A stretch of DNA of 9,529 bases, taken from an uncultured Oribacterium sp. (GTDB lineage: Bacteria > Bacillota > Clostridia > Lachnospirales > Lachnospiraceae). Position numbers and translations under genes: made by a program. The stretch covers positions 1 through 9,529 of the forward strand of contig CABTMH010000071.1 of the NCBI GenBank assembly GCA_902485915.1. The letters are read 5' to 3'. The notes beneath the pieces were generated by a model, which made no database searches, had not been told where the DNA came from, and saw nothing but the letters and a program-made list of their open reading frames with translations. Of this stretch, positions 1 through 5,669 are shown piece after piece. Numbering within the stretch: the first letter of the stretch is position 1; every line of letters starts with the position of its first letter.

Positions 1-1
1 C

Positions 2-556
2 GATGCAGAGCATGAGGATGAAATCGTGGCGAGTGCGAAGGATGCAGACGGCTGGACCGTGGATCGAAACGATGGTTCGGTCTATACCTTTACTTCTTTC
101 GATGCCAATGCAGGCTACCGGCTGGTGGTGACCGATGCCGCAGCGGGTTCTCGTTTCTATGCGCTCGAAAAGACGACCGACGGCGGAACGATATGGGAGC
201 GGATCAATGATGATCCTTTCGGCGGAAGCATTGGCGTCGCCGAAGGCATCGAATTCTTCACCGAAGATTTCGGCTTCATCGGCCTGCAGAGTGCATCCGC
301 CGACTACTCCAGAATCTTCCGAACAGAAGATGGCGGTCGCAGCTTCACGGAAATCGAGCTTCCGACGGAAGAGATCACCGAAGTCCCGGAGCCAGGAAAA
401 TCCTACGGCCTGACACTCGAAAACTACCAGTACCTCACGATGCCGACCGACGACGGCACGACCCTCAGCCTGATGCTCACGCCCGGCGCTGCCGAAAATG
501 ACAGCATTCGCTTCTGCTCAGAAGACCAGGGAAAGAGCTGGCATATAGCGCAGTAA
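2..556 (+). CDS. C-terminal part of a BNR/Asp-box beta-propeller protein (5' end outside window)
   Basis: The frame is open from base 2 with no stop, so the gene starts upstream; the GTG at 26 is only the first possible start inside the window and has no ribosome binding site. About 185 residues are visible. Three Asp-box-like repeats (S/T-x-D-x-G-x-S/T-W/F) can be seen: TTDGGTIW, RTEDGGRSF and CSEDQGKSW, the last just before the stop. Such repeats mark blades of sialidase-, photosystem-stability-factor- or YCF48-like beta-propellers. Firmicutes proteins of this type are often secreted or lipid-anchored, but the N-terminus that would show a signal peptide is missing here. Substrate and function cannot be told; no catalytic sialidase residues are recognisable in this part. 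The gene runs convergently towards the helical-protein gene at 914-1426. Confidence 0.75.
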   Translation, partial: DAEHEDEIVASAKDADGWTVDRNDGSVYTFTSFDANAGYRLVVTDAAAGSRFYALEKTTDGGTIWERINDDPFGGSIGVAEGIEFFTEDFGFIGLQSASADYSRIFRTEDGGRSFTEIELPTEEITEVPEPGKSYGLTLENYQYLTMPTDDGTTLSLMLTPGAAENDSIRFCSEDQGKSWHIAQ

Positions 557-641
557 AGTAAGGCACCTGCCCGGAGGGGATGCACCTTTTCAGAAGGGCA
601 CCGATTTCGAAGTCAGAAATAAACTTTGATACAGAAGCGTA

Positions 642-658
642 ATGGGGTCAGACCCCAT
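642..658. repeat. Perfect palindrome, 8-bp arms with 1-bp centre
   Basis: ATGGGGTC-A-GACCCCAT reads the same on both strands apart from the central base. As RNA it could fold as a 7-bp stem with a CAG loop. It sits 13 bases before the larger hairpin at 671-696. It resembles short GC-rich palindromes dispersed in many genomes as REP-like units, but only one copy is present in this window, so repeat status is an inference. It is not followed by a U-tract on either strand, so it is unlikely to be a terminator alone. Confidence 0.45.
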
Positions 659-696
659 AAAGTGAAAAGAAGAGGGGCGTCCTGTGACACCCCTCT
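659..696 (-). terminator. Probable intrinsic terminator between convergent genes
   Basis: AGAGGGG (671-677) pairs with CCCCTCT (690-696). After one C/A mismatch, GTC (679-681) pairs with GAC (686-688), closing a CTGT loop. Read on the minus strand, the hairpin is followed by TCTTTTCACTTT, a moderately U-rich tract. It would therefore end transcripts of the minus-strand gene 914-1426, about 220 bases past its stop. On the plus strand the bases that follow are only weakly T-rich, so termination of the propeller gene is possible but less supported. Confidence 0.5.
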
Positions 697-755
697 GTCT
701 GTGCTTGAAACCGAACCTCCGCACGCAGTTTCCTGCAGGTTTTCTACGAGACCGC

Positions 756-771
756 GTTTACAAATGTAAAC
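756..771. promoter_or_regulatory. Operator-like palindrome (TACANNTGTA type)
   Basis: GTTTACA-AA-TGTAAAC is a perfect 7-bp inverted repeat around two bases. Its core matches TACANNTGTA, the dyad bound by the BlaI/MecI/CopY family of winged-helix repressors. The TTTACA inside it could also act as a -35 element, with TATATG 15 bases downstream at 778-783, but that spacing is short. No gene starts next to it and no repressor of that family is in the window, so function is uncertain; chance occurrence in AT-rich DNA is possible. Confidence 0.3.
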
Positions 772-913
772 AAATGATATATGCATCTTTCGTTAGACCA
801 TGAACTTTTACAGATAAGAAATAACGGATAACCGAATAAGCGCTTACCATAAACCTTAACGGATACAGGCCCTCATGAAAAACATGAGAAAAATGTCTCG
901 TACGGAAAAACTA

Positions 914-1426
914 TTAAATTTCTACATCGAAGAGCACCGTCTGATTATACTTATCCAGTGCGAGCTGCATCTCCATGATGGTGTCGGACACCTTTTCGTA
1001 GTCCTGCTTCACCTGTGCGAGATCGTAGTTCAGGTACATATACTCCGGTGCCGGATTTCTGCTTCCGAAGCCTGATACCTGACGTGTTTTCGGCAGTGCC
1101 TTACGCATCTGGTCGAGGGTACTTTTCCGTCGATTGAGCTGCGACATCCGGATAAGGATGGTGTCGACGCTCATCTCTGTATCGCCGACCATGATCCTTG
1201 CAGTGGCGTTCGTAAGATTCAGCGCGTGCTTGATGGTGGCGATCTTCTCGTCGAGTGCCGCGATGGTCGCGGAAACCTCCGCATAGTCGTACTCCGGAAT
1301 CACCGGCTCCTCGTTCGTCGCCGCCACATAGGTCTTTGAATTCGCTTCCTTATCGAGCCAATAGGACTTCTCATCCTCCAGACTTCTCAGCATCTTATTC
1401 GCGATTGCGGATGTCATTTTCTGCAT
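914..1426 (-). CDS. Small helical / coiled-coil protein of unknown function (DIP1984/DUF6847-like)
   Basis: The product is a 170-residue soluble protein with no signal peptide and no membrane segment. It is rich in Glu, Lys, Ala, Asp and Met, with long predicted helices separated by a Pro/Tyr-rich linker (around 42-47) and a loop (around 115-128). The pattern of a helical N-terminus, a helix ending in ALNLTNATARI and a second helix with LIRMSQLNRRKSTLDQMRK resembles the DIP1984-like (DUF6847) family, where an INLTN stretch followed by an L-R-rich helix is typical. This is family recall, not a search. The start at 1426 is supported by GGAGG six to seven bases upstream; a second Met three codons in is the alternative. 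The gene diverges from the HTH regulator at 1756 and has a good upstream promoter (1541-1569). Cellular role unknown. Confidence 0.8.
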   Translation of the reverse strand: MQKMTSAIANKMLRSLEDEKSYWLDKEANSKTYVAATNEEPVIPEYDYAEVSATIAALDEKIATIKHALNLTNATARIMVGDTEMSVDTILIRMSQLNRRKSTLDQMRKALPKTRQVSGFGSRNPAPEYMYLNYDLAQVKQDYEKVSDTIMEMQLALDKYNQTVLFDVEI

Positions 1427-1540
1427 GTCGATTCCTCCATTTTCTTCGTCAGATCATGATTTCGTTCGCCTATAATTGAGTGATTTTCCCTGTAAGCAAA
1501 AGCTGAAACAGCATTCATCCACTCGCTTGATTCTGTAGTC

Positions 1541-1569
1541 ATTATAAGGCAGCGGACAGTGTTTGTCAT
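1541..1569 (-). promoter_or_regulatory. Sigma-A-type promoter of the helical-protein gene
   Basis: On the minus strand ATGACA (1569-1564; consensus TTGACA, 5 of 6) is followed after exactly 17 bases by a perfect TATAAT (1546-1541). The -10 box lies inside the left arm of the 14-bp inverted repeat. It would give a leader of roughly 105 bases before the start codon at 1426. Confidence 0.55.
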
Positions 1570-1670
1570 TCGACGGATGGTTTAATGGGGGCTGCCTGAA
1601 TCGGTACATTTATGGCGTTAATAAGTCGGCTTTCAACCAGAAGTTTAGTGCATTTTCTGCGCATCTGCCT

Positions 1671-1676
1671 TATAAT
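1671..1676 (+). promoter_or_regulatory. Candidate -10 box for the HTH regulator gene
   Basis: TATAAT lies 80 bases before the HTH start codon. The hexamer 17 bases upstream (GTGCAT, 1648-1653) is a poor -35, and there is no TGn extension. If it is a promoter it may need an activator or be weak. Identity of its surroundings with the opposing promoter arm is the main support. Confidence 0.3.
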
Positions 1677-1755
1677 GATAACCTGACTTTAAAAGACAGT
1701 AGGGTGGAGGAATCTGCATAGAGCAGGCGCCGGGGCGATATACGGAGGTGAAGAG

Positions 1756-2040
1756 ATGGAACCTATTTATGTGTCAATTGAGCCTGAGAAGACCGGAAAG
1801 AAAATCAAGAAGCTGCTCGATGCGAGTGGGTATACCGTGCGGGATGTGCAGAGCCTGATGGGCTTTAATAATCCGCAGGCGATCTACAAGTGGCTTTCGG
1901 GAAAGTCACTGCCGAGCATCGATAACTTCGTGATTTTAAGCAGACTGTTGCATATCAGCATTGATAACCTCCTCGTCGTGGACGGGGAGGTTGTTGTTTT
2001 ATATGGGAATGCGGTGTTTAGTATTGATTATTTCGTGTGA
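1756..2040 (+). CDS. Small Cro/cI-type HTH transcriptional regulator
   Basis: The product is a 94-residue protein with a single HTH_3/XRE-like domain at about residues 12-75: YTVRDVQSLMGF as first helix pair, NPQAIYKWLSGKSLPSIDN as recognition helix and turn, then ILSRLLHISIDNLLVV. There is no ligand, protease or dimerisation domain beyond a short beta-like tail (about 76-94). The start is fixed by GGAGGTGA (1744-1751), a near-perfect ribosome binding site. The gene diverges from the helical-protein gene and is convergent with the MATE gene, overlapping its 3' end by 23 bp. A strong terminator-like hairpin (1966-1992) lies within codons 71-79, so the transcript could end before the stop codon. 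It might regulate the neighbouring promoters around 1539-1678 or the MATE gene; this is inference only. Base composition is less GC-rich than the flanking MATE and ilv genes. Confidence 0.85.
   Translation: MEPIYVSIEPEKTGKKIKKLLDASGYTVRDVQSLMGFNNPQAIYKWLSGKSLPSIDNFVILSRLLHISIDNLLVVDGEVVVLYGNAVFSIDYFV
1966..2003 (+). terminator. Terminator-like hairpin inside the HTH coding sequence
   Basis: AACCTCCTCGTC (1966-1977) pairs with GACGGGGAGGTT (1981-1992) as a 12-bp stem (one G-U pair) closed by a GTG loop, followed by GTTGTTTTAT (1993-2002). Both the stem and the following U-rich tract are those of an intrinsic terminator on the plus strand. On the minus strand no U-tract follows, so it does not serve the MATE gene. 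It falls 46 bases before the HTH stop codon. Confidence 0.5.
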
Positions 2041-3358
2041 TCCACAGGAAGGTCGCGGTGAAGAGGATGCCCTTCACGATGGAGGTGCTGGTGAGTGCCC
2101 ACCAGATGCCGTTCAGTCCGAGCTCACGGCTGAGAAGAATCGCGAGCGGGATGCGGGCGCTGGTGAAGGCGATGCTCAGGATGCTGCACAGGCGTGTCTT
2201 TCCGAGGCCGGAGAGGGCACCGACGGTGGTGAGCTCGACGCACATGAAGGCTTCACTGAAGCCGATGATGATGAGGTAGCTGATCGCGGTGGCGATGGCC
2301 TGTGGCTCGTGGAAGAAGATGCCGGCGAGCGGTCCCGGGAAGCAGATGAAGATCGCGGTGACGAGGATGCCCCAGAGTCCGACGGTGAGGAGGGAGATGA
2401 GGTAGCCCTTCCGGATCCGGTCATGCTTCGCAGCGCCATAATTCTGGGCGACGAAGGCATTGAGCGCGGCGGCGAAGCCGTCTGCTGTGTTCCAGGAGAT
2501 GGACTCGATCTGTCCGCCGACACGCTGGGTGGCGACAGCTTCTGCGCCGTAGCCGGAGACCATGCGGGTGAGGACCATGGAGATCGCGCAGTAGGCCATG
2601 CTCTGGAGGGCGGTCGGGACGCCGATCTGGAAGATGCCCTCGAGGATGCTGAGTGGCATGCGGGTGAGGAGGCGGGTGCCCTTCAGGATGTTGTCCTTAT
2701 GACCGCGGAGAACGCCGAGGACCATGATCAGCATGACGATGGCCTGGGCAGTGACGGTCGCGATGGCGGCACCAGTGACGCCGAAACGCGGGAAGGGGCC
2801 CGGACCGAGGATCAGCACCGGATCGAGTATCATGTTGATGACGAGGCCGATGAGGTTCGCGATGAACGGGGTCTTCGAGTCACCCTGAGCGGTGTAGAGG
2901 CCGGTGAGAGTCAGGCTCAGGAAGGAGAAGACCACGAAGCCGCAGGCGATGCAGGTGTAGGAGATCGCGGCGGCGTAGGACTCGGCGTCACTCAGCTGGA
3001 AGAAGTTCACGAGCGGATGCACGAAGGCGACGCAGACGAGTGCGTAGAGGAGGCCCATCAGCGTGGACAGCTGTATGGCGGTCTGCGCGTAACGATGCGC
3101 GCGGTCATGATCACCGCGCCCTAAGCATTGAGCCACATGCACCTGACCGCCCATGCGCGCCATGGAGGCGAGGCCCTGGGAGAGCCAGGTGAACATGCCG
3201 CCGACACCGACGCCGGCGACCGCCTTCGAGCCGAGCATGCCGATCCATGCCATATCCGTGATGTTGTACAGGGTGCCGATGAACGACGACGCCATGATCG
3301 GAAGCGCGAGCTTCACCAGCGTCGTCATGATCGGTCCCTTCGTTAAATTACCATTCAT
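2018..3358 (-). CDS. MATE-family multidrug / Na+(H+) antiporter
   Basis: The product is a 446-residue integral membrane transporter, a normal length for the NorM/DinF-type MATE superfamily with about twelve transmembrane helices in two pseudo-symmetric halves. It starts MNGNLTKGPIMTTLVKLALP, the usual short cytoplasmic head before TM1. Family hallmarks visible include LTGLYTAQGDSKTPF, the MILDPVLILG stretch followed by FGVTGAAIATV, and in the second half VATQRVGGQIES with a later VAQNYGAAKHDR. The family exports cationic drugs or metabolites using Na+ or H+; the substrate cannot be read from sequence. I chose the start at 3358 because AAGGA (3372-3368) sits nine bases upstream. A longer in-frame version from 3433 adds 25 residues atypical of the family. 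It overlaps the convergent HTH gene by 23 bp at the 3' end. Confidence 0.9.
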   Translation of the reverse strand: MNGNLTKGPIMTTLVKLALPIMASSFIGTLYNITDMAWIGMLGSKAVAGVGVGGMFTWLSQGLASMARMGGQVHVAQCLGRGDHDRAHRYAQTAIQLSTLMGLLYALVCVAFVHPLVNFFQLSDAESYAAAISYTCIACGFVVFSFLSLTLTGLYTAQGDSKTPFIANLIGLVINMILDPVLILGPGPFPRFGVTGAAIATVTAQAIVMLIMVLGVLRGHKDNILKGTRLLTRMPLSILEGIFQIGVPTALQSMAYCAISMVLTRMVSGYGAEAVATQRVGGQIESISWNTADGFAAALNAFVAQNYGAAKHDRIRKGYLISLLTVGLWGILVTAIFICFPGPLAGIFFHEPQAIATAISYLIIIGFSEAFMCVELTTVGALSGLGKTRLCSILSIAFTSARIPLAILLSRELGLNGIWWALTSTSIVKGILFTATFLWITRNNQY

Positions 3359-3381
3359 AGTGAGCATTCCTTTTTGTGTAG

Positions 3382-3469
3382 TTCGTGAAAAGTTACACGA
3401 AAACCGGGCGATGATGCAGGTGTCGCTCTCCATCCGGCTCGGTGTACTCTGAGCTAGTATACACGAAAA
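3382..3469 (-). promoter_or_regulatory. MATE promoter region with repeated TACACGAAAA elements
   Basis: A minus-strand TATACT (3461-3456) is the best -10 candidate; 17 bases upstream is TTCGAC (3484-3479), only a partial -35. The word TACACGAAAA occurs at 3394-3403 and again at 3460-3469, where it overlaps the -10. In addition, TTCGTG (3382-3387) and CACGAA (3396-3401) form an inverted repeat. Such repeats around a drug-efflux promoter suggest a repressor or activator site, but no regulator is demonstrated. Confidence 0.3.
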
Positions 3470-3540
3470 TAAGAAAAGGTCGAAGGGGTATTATTTCCAC
3501 TTACGCTGCAGTACCCATAGCCTGCTCCAGTAGGCATTGA

Positions 3541-3885
3541 CCGTTTTCTGTCCTCTTTAAGAATGAAATCGTGTTTGATTCACCTGGGCATGAAAAAGCC
3601 TGGATCATCCGGGCAACGATGAATGCCTGCAAGGATCTTCTCCGCACGAACTTCTGGAAACGTGCTGTAGATCTCGACGCATCTGCAGAGCTGGAAGCCC
3701 CGGCGGTGACGGAGTCTGCGCTGCTCGATGAAGTGATGAAGCTTCCGAAAAACTACCGCGCCAGCATCTACCTTTATTATTATGAAGGCTACACGGTGAA
3801 GGAAATCGCAGCGATGCTTGGAAAATCAGAGAATGCAATCTCGGCGTACCTGTCGCGCGGACGAGATGTTCTCGATGGCAGATGA
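3541..3885 (+). pseudogene. Remnant of an ECF-type RNA polymerase sigma factor (5' part lost)
   Basis: The frame is open from 3541 and codes for about 114 residues that begin in the middle of sigma region 2 (FDSPGHEKAWIIRATMNACK, typical of region 2.3-2.4). It then holds a complete region 4: LPKNYRASIYLYYYEGYTVKEIAAMLGKS, the region 4.2 HTH, followed by SENAISAYLSRGRDVL. Family members have about 160-180 residues, so some 50-60 N-terminal residues that bind core polymerase are missing. The only in-frame start, GTG at 3571, lacks a convincing ribosome binding site. The sequence just upstream (3499-3560) contains out-of-frame pieces that may be decayed region 2 (for example TYAA in another frame), but a frame stop at 3538 blocks extension. 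No anti-sigma gene follows; the reading ends 71 bases before a strong terminator. A functional short protein cannot be excluded, but a decayed gene is more likely. Confidence 0.7.
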
Positions 3886-3956
3886 GCTGATATCGCATGG
3901 TAAGTGAACTCATCCTATAAAGAAACAGGCATGCAAGATACATACAGCGTAACAGT

Positions 3957-3994
3957 TCAGCCGATGTGACTTCTTCACTTCGGCTGATTTTTTT
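3957..3994 (+). terminator. Strong intrinsic terminator after the sigma-factor remnant
   Basis: TCAGCCGA (3957-3964) pairs with TCGGCTGA (3980-3987). After a T/T mismatch GTGA pairs with TCAC around a CTTCT loop. Seven T residues follow at 3988-3994. It insulates the isoleucine T-box promoter from upstream transcription. Confidence 0.88.
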
Positions 3995-4043
3995 GTGAAT
4001 ACGTCCTATGAATTTTTGCGATACTTCAGCAGGCAGGTTATTC

Positions 4044-4073
4044 TTTACAAACCCGGCGGTGTTCCCTTATCAT
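4044..4073 (+). promoter_or_regulatory. Sigma-A-type promoter of the isoleucine T-box / ilvA transcript
   Basis: TTTACA (4044-4049, 5 of 6 to TTGACA) and TATCAT (4068-4073, 5 of 6 to TATAAT) are separated by 18 bases. Transcription would start near 4080, just before the T-box leader and after the terminator at 3957-3994. Confidence 0.55.
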
Positions 4074-4081
4074 AACTAGTA

Positions 4082-4404
4082 AATTTAGTTAAAAATGCGT
4101 TGTAGCAAGGCCAATCGGCCTTCGGTCTACCCGCTCAGAGAGCTGCCGGCTGGTGCGAGGCAGTGCGGTGTACCGGATGTTTATCTCCTTGCGAGCAGCC
4201 GTGCCGAAAAGGGCCCGATCAGGTGCCACAGCAGAGTAGGTGCGGACGGCAGGCACCGTTATCAGGGCCAGCGGACTGTTGGGTCTGCACGAAGGGGCTG
4301 TCGATCAGAGACAGCAAGAAGAGTGGTACCGCGGAAGGTGAATCGTAACAGCTTTCGTCTCTTACAGGGTCTATGGACTTTGTGGGGGCGGAGGCTTTTC
4401 TTTT
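4082..4404 (+). ncRNA. Isoleucine-specific T-box riboswitch leader of ilvA
   Basis: The leader senses uncharged tRNA-Ile and allows ilvA transcription when isoleucine is scarce. Stem I is closed by GCTC (4133-4136)/GAGC (4193-4196) and contains the AGAGAG element (4137-4142). Its distal helix CTGCC/GGCAG surrounds the conserved TGGTG (4151-4155). The specifier triplet is ATC at 4183-4185, an isoleucine codon, which agrees with the downstream gene. A stem II-like region pairs GGTGCC with GGCACC. Stem III is GCTGTC (4297-4302)/GACAGC (4310-4315). The T-box bulge sequence GAGTGGTACCGCGG is at 4321-4334. In the antiterminator AAGAG (4319-4323) pairs with CTCTT (4359-4363), and GCGGAA (4331-4336) with TTTCGT (4353-4358). 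This is mutually exclusive with the terminator at 4351-4395. The base after the specifier is T rather than the usual purine. Confidence 0.93.
4351..4404 (+). terminator. T-box regulated terminator before ilvA
   Basis: A 20-bp stem with many G-U pairs and one bulged T (4363): positions 4351-4362 pair with 4395-4384 and 4364-4371 with 4383-4376, closing a TATG loop. TTTTCTTTT follows at 4396-4404. The 5' strand (4353-4363) is shared with the antiterminator, the switching logic of class I transcriptional T-boxes. Confidence 0.88.
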
Positions 4405-4463
4405 AACTATCTTCGAAAAGCGATGACGCTTTCAGTACTTTCAGAGAAAGGCAGGCACATACT

Positions 4464-5669
4464 ATGGTGACACTGGATAAAATCTATCATGCAAGCTTCG
4501 TTTTAAAGGATGTGGCGCGGAAGACGGACCTCATCGCGGCACCTCGGCTCGTGTCAGACGCGCAGGTCTACCTGAAGACCGAGAACCTGCAGGTGACCGG
4601 TAGCTTCAAGGTGCGCGGTGCCTACTATAAGATCAGTCAGCTGAGCGAGGAGGAGCGCAGTCACGGGATCGTGGCCTGCAGCGCCGGCAACCACGCGCAG
4701 GGCGTCGCCCTCGCAGCGACGAAGATGGGCATCAAGAGCGTCGTCTGCATGCCGGATGGTGCGCCGATCATGAAGGTCGAGAGCACGAAACGTCTCGGTG
4801 CAGAGGTCTGTCTCGTGAAGGGCACCTACGACGATGCGCATGATAAGGCCGTCGAGCTCCAGGAGGAGACGGGCATGACCTTCATCCATCCGTACGACGA
4901 CGATGCGGTCATCGCGGGCCAGGGCACGATCGGTCTCGAGATCCTCGACCAGCTCGAGGATGTGGACGCGGTCATCGTGCCGATCGGTGGCGGCGGACTG
5001 ATCTCCGGTGTCGCCTTCGCGATCAAGAGCCTCCGTCCGGAGTGCAAGGTCTATGGTGTGCAGGCGGCCGGTGCGCCGAGCATGTTCAACGCTTACCACG
5101 ATCATCAGTGGGAGTCCCTCGACAGCGTCTCGACCTTCGCGGATGGTATCGCCGTGAAGAATCCGGGCGAGACCACCTTCCAGATGGTCGAGAAGTACGT
5201 GGACGATGTCGTGACCGTCAGCGAGGATGAGACCGCCGCTGCGATCCTCGCACTGATCGAGAATCAGAAGCTGATCGCCGAGGGTGCCGGTGCTGTGTCG
5301 GTCGCTGCCGCGATGTTCGGGAAGCTTCCGATCAAGGGAAAGAAGGTCGTGTGCCTCATCAGTGGCGGCAACATCGACGTGAACATCCTGTCCCGCGTCA
5401 TCACCCGTGGCCTCGTCATGAGCGGCCGCAACGCGAACCTGATGATCGCGCTCGAGGATAAGCCGGGCCAGCTCCAGCAGGTCAGCGAGATCGTTTCGAA
5501 GTGTGGTGCCAATGTCGTTTCCGTGCATCATGACCGCGGCGACGCGAACATGGCGATCTCCAGCTGCTTCCTGAAGCTCGGCCTCGAGACCCGTGACCAG
5601 CAGCAGATCGAGGAGATCCGCGCGGCCCTCACGCAGGCCGGCTTCCGCCTCGTCACCGAGCGCGCCTGA
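4464..5669 (+). CDS. ilvA: Threonine ammonia-lyase (threonine deaminase), single-ACT type
   Basis: This PLP enzyme converts L-threonine to 2-oxobutanoate and ammonia, the first committed step of isoleucine synthesis. At 401 residues it matches the shorter family with one C-terminal ACT domain, unlike the ~510-residue E. coli IlvA. The PLP lysine is K49 in VTGSFKVRGAYYK. The asparagine of SAGNHAQG contacts the cofactor, and the glycine-rich phosphate loop is GGGG at 175-178 (VPIGGGGLISG). The ACT domain spans about 325-400 (LMIALEDKPGQLQQVSEIVS...). The start at 4464 follows AAAGG about 12 bases upstream and lies 60 bases after the T-box terminator. This short form is sometimes annotated as catabolic, but the Ile T-box and ilvBN downstream argue for a biosynthetic role. 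The 3' end is partly duplicated in the spacer that follows. Confidence 0.95.
   Translation: MVTLDKIYHASFVLKDVARKTDLIAAPRLVSDAQVYLKTENLQVTGSFKVRGAYYKISQLSEEERSHGIVACSAGNHAQGVALAATKMGIKSVVCMPDGAPIMKVESTKRLGAEVCLVKGTYDDAHDKAVELQEETGMTFIHPYDDDAVIAGQGTIGLEILDQLEDVDAVIVPIGGGGLISGVAFAIKSLRPECKVYGVQAAGAPSMFNAYHDHQWESLDSVSTFADGIAVKNPGETTFQMVEKYVDDVVTVSEDETAAAILALIENQKLIAEGAGAVSVAAAMFGKLPIKGKKVVCLISGGNIDVNILSRVITRGLVMSGRNANLMIALEDKPGQLQQVSEIVSKCGANVVSVHHDRGDANMAISSCFLKLGLETRDQQQIEEIRAALTQAGFRLVTERA

Larger units (their letters stand above)
557..913. other. Gene-free convergent intergenic region
   Basis: This 357-bp stretch lies between two convergent genes and has no credible ORF. It holds several small symmetric elements. 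There is a tight palindrome at 642-658, a terminator-like hairpin at 671-696, and a palindrome GTTTACA-AA-TGTAAAC at 756-771. A 10-bp perfect palindrome TAAGCGCTTA at 837-846 lies between two direct copies of TAACGGATA (822-830 and 857-865). A CTCATG-AAAAA-CATGAG hairpin lies at 872-888. The right half is clearly more AT-rich than the flanking genes. A 66-codon ORF beginning at 875 lacks a ribosome binding site and is mostly antisense to the next gene, so I do not call it. Confidence 0.6.
1539..1678. repeat. Perfect 14-bp inverted repeat bounding a 140-bp segment in the divergent promoter region
   Basis: TCATTATAAGGCAG (1539-1552) and CTGCCTTATAATGA (1665-1678) are exact reverse complements separated by 112 bases. 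Each arm contains TATAAT pointing outwards: the left towards the minus-strand helical-protein gene, the right towards the plus-strand HTH gene. This is either a pair of matched promoter/operator sites or the termini of a small MITE-like element. The flanks (GTAG and TAAC) show no clear target duplication. The rest of the 329-bp interval 1427-1755 shows nothing else I can name. Confidence 0.6.

Noticed and set aside
875..1075. 66-codon plus-strand ORF
   Set aside because: No ribosome binding site, and most of it is antisense to the helical-protein gene, which has a good start signal.
1961..3124. 387-codon plus-strand ORF opposite the MATE gene
   Set aside because: It is antisense to a clear transporter gene, is made of acidic low-complexity residues (G, E, D, A), has no ribosome binding site and results from the codon bias of the real gene.
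4095..4406. 103-codon ORF just before ilvA
   Set aside because: It lies entirely in the T-box leader, whose RNA structure explains the sequence; no ribosome binding site.
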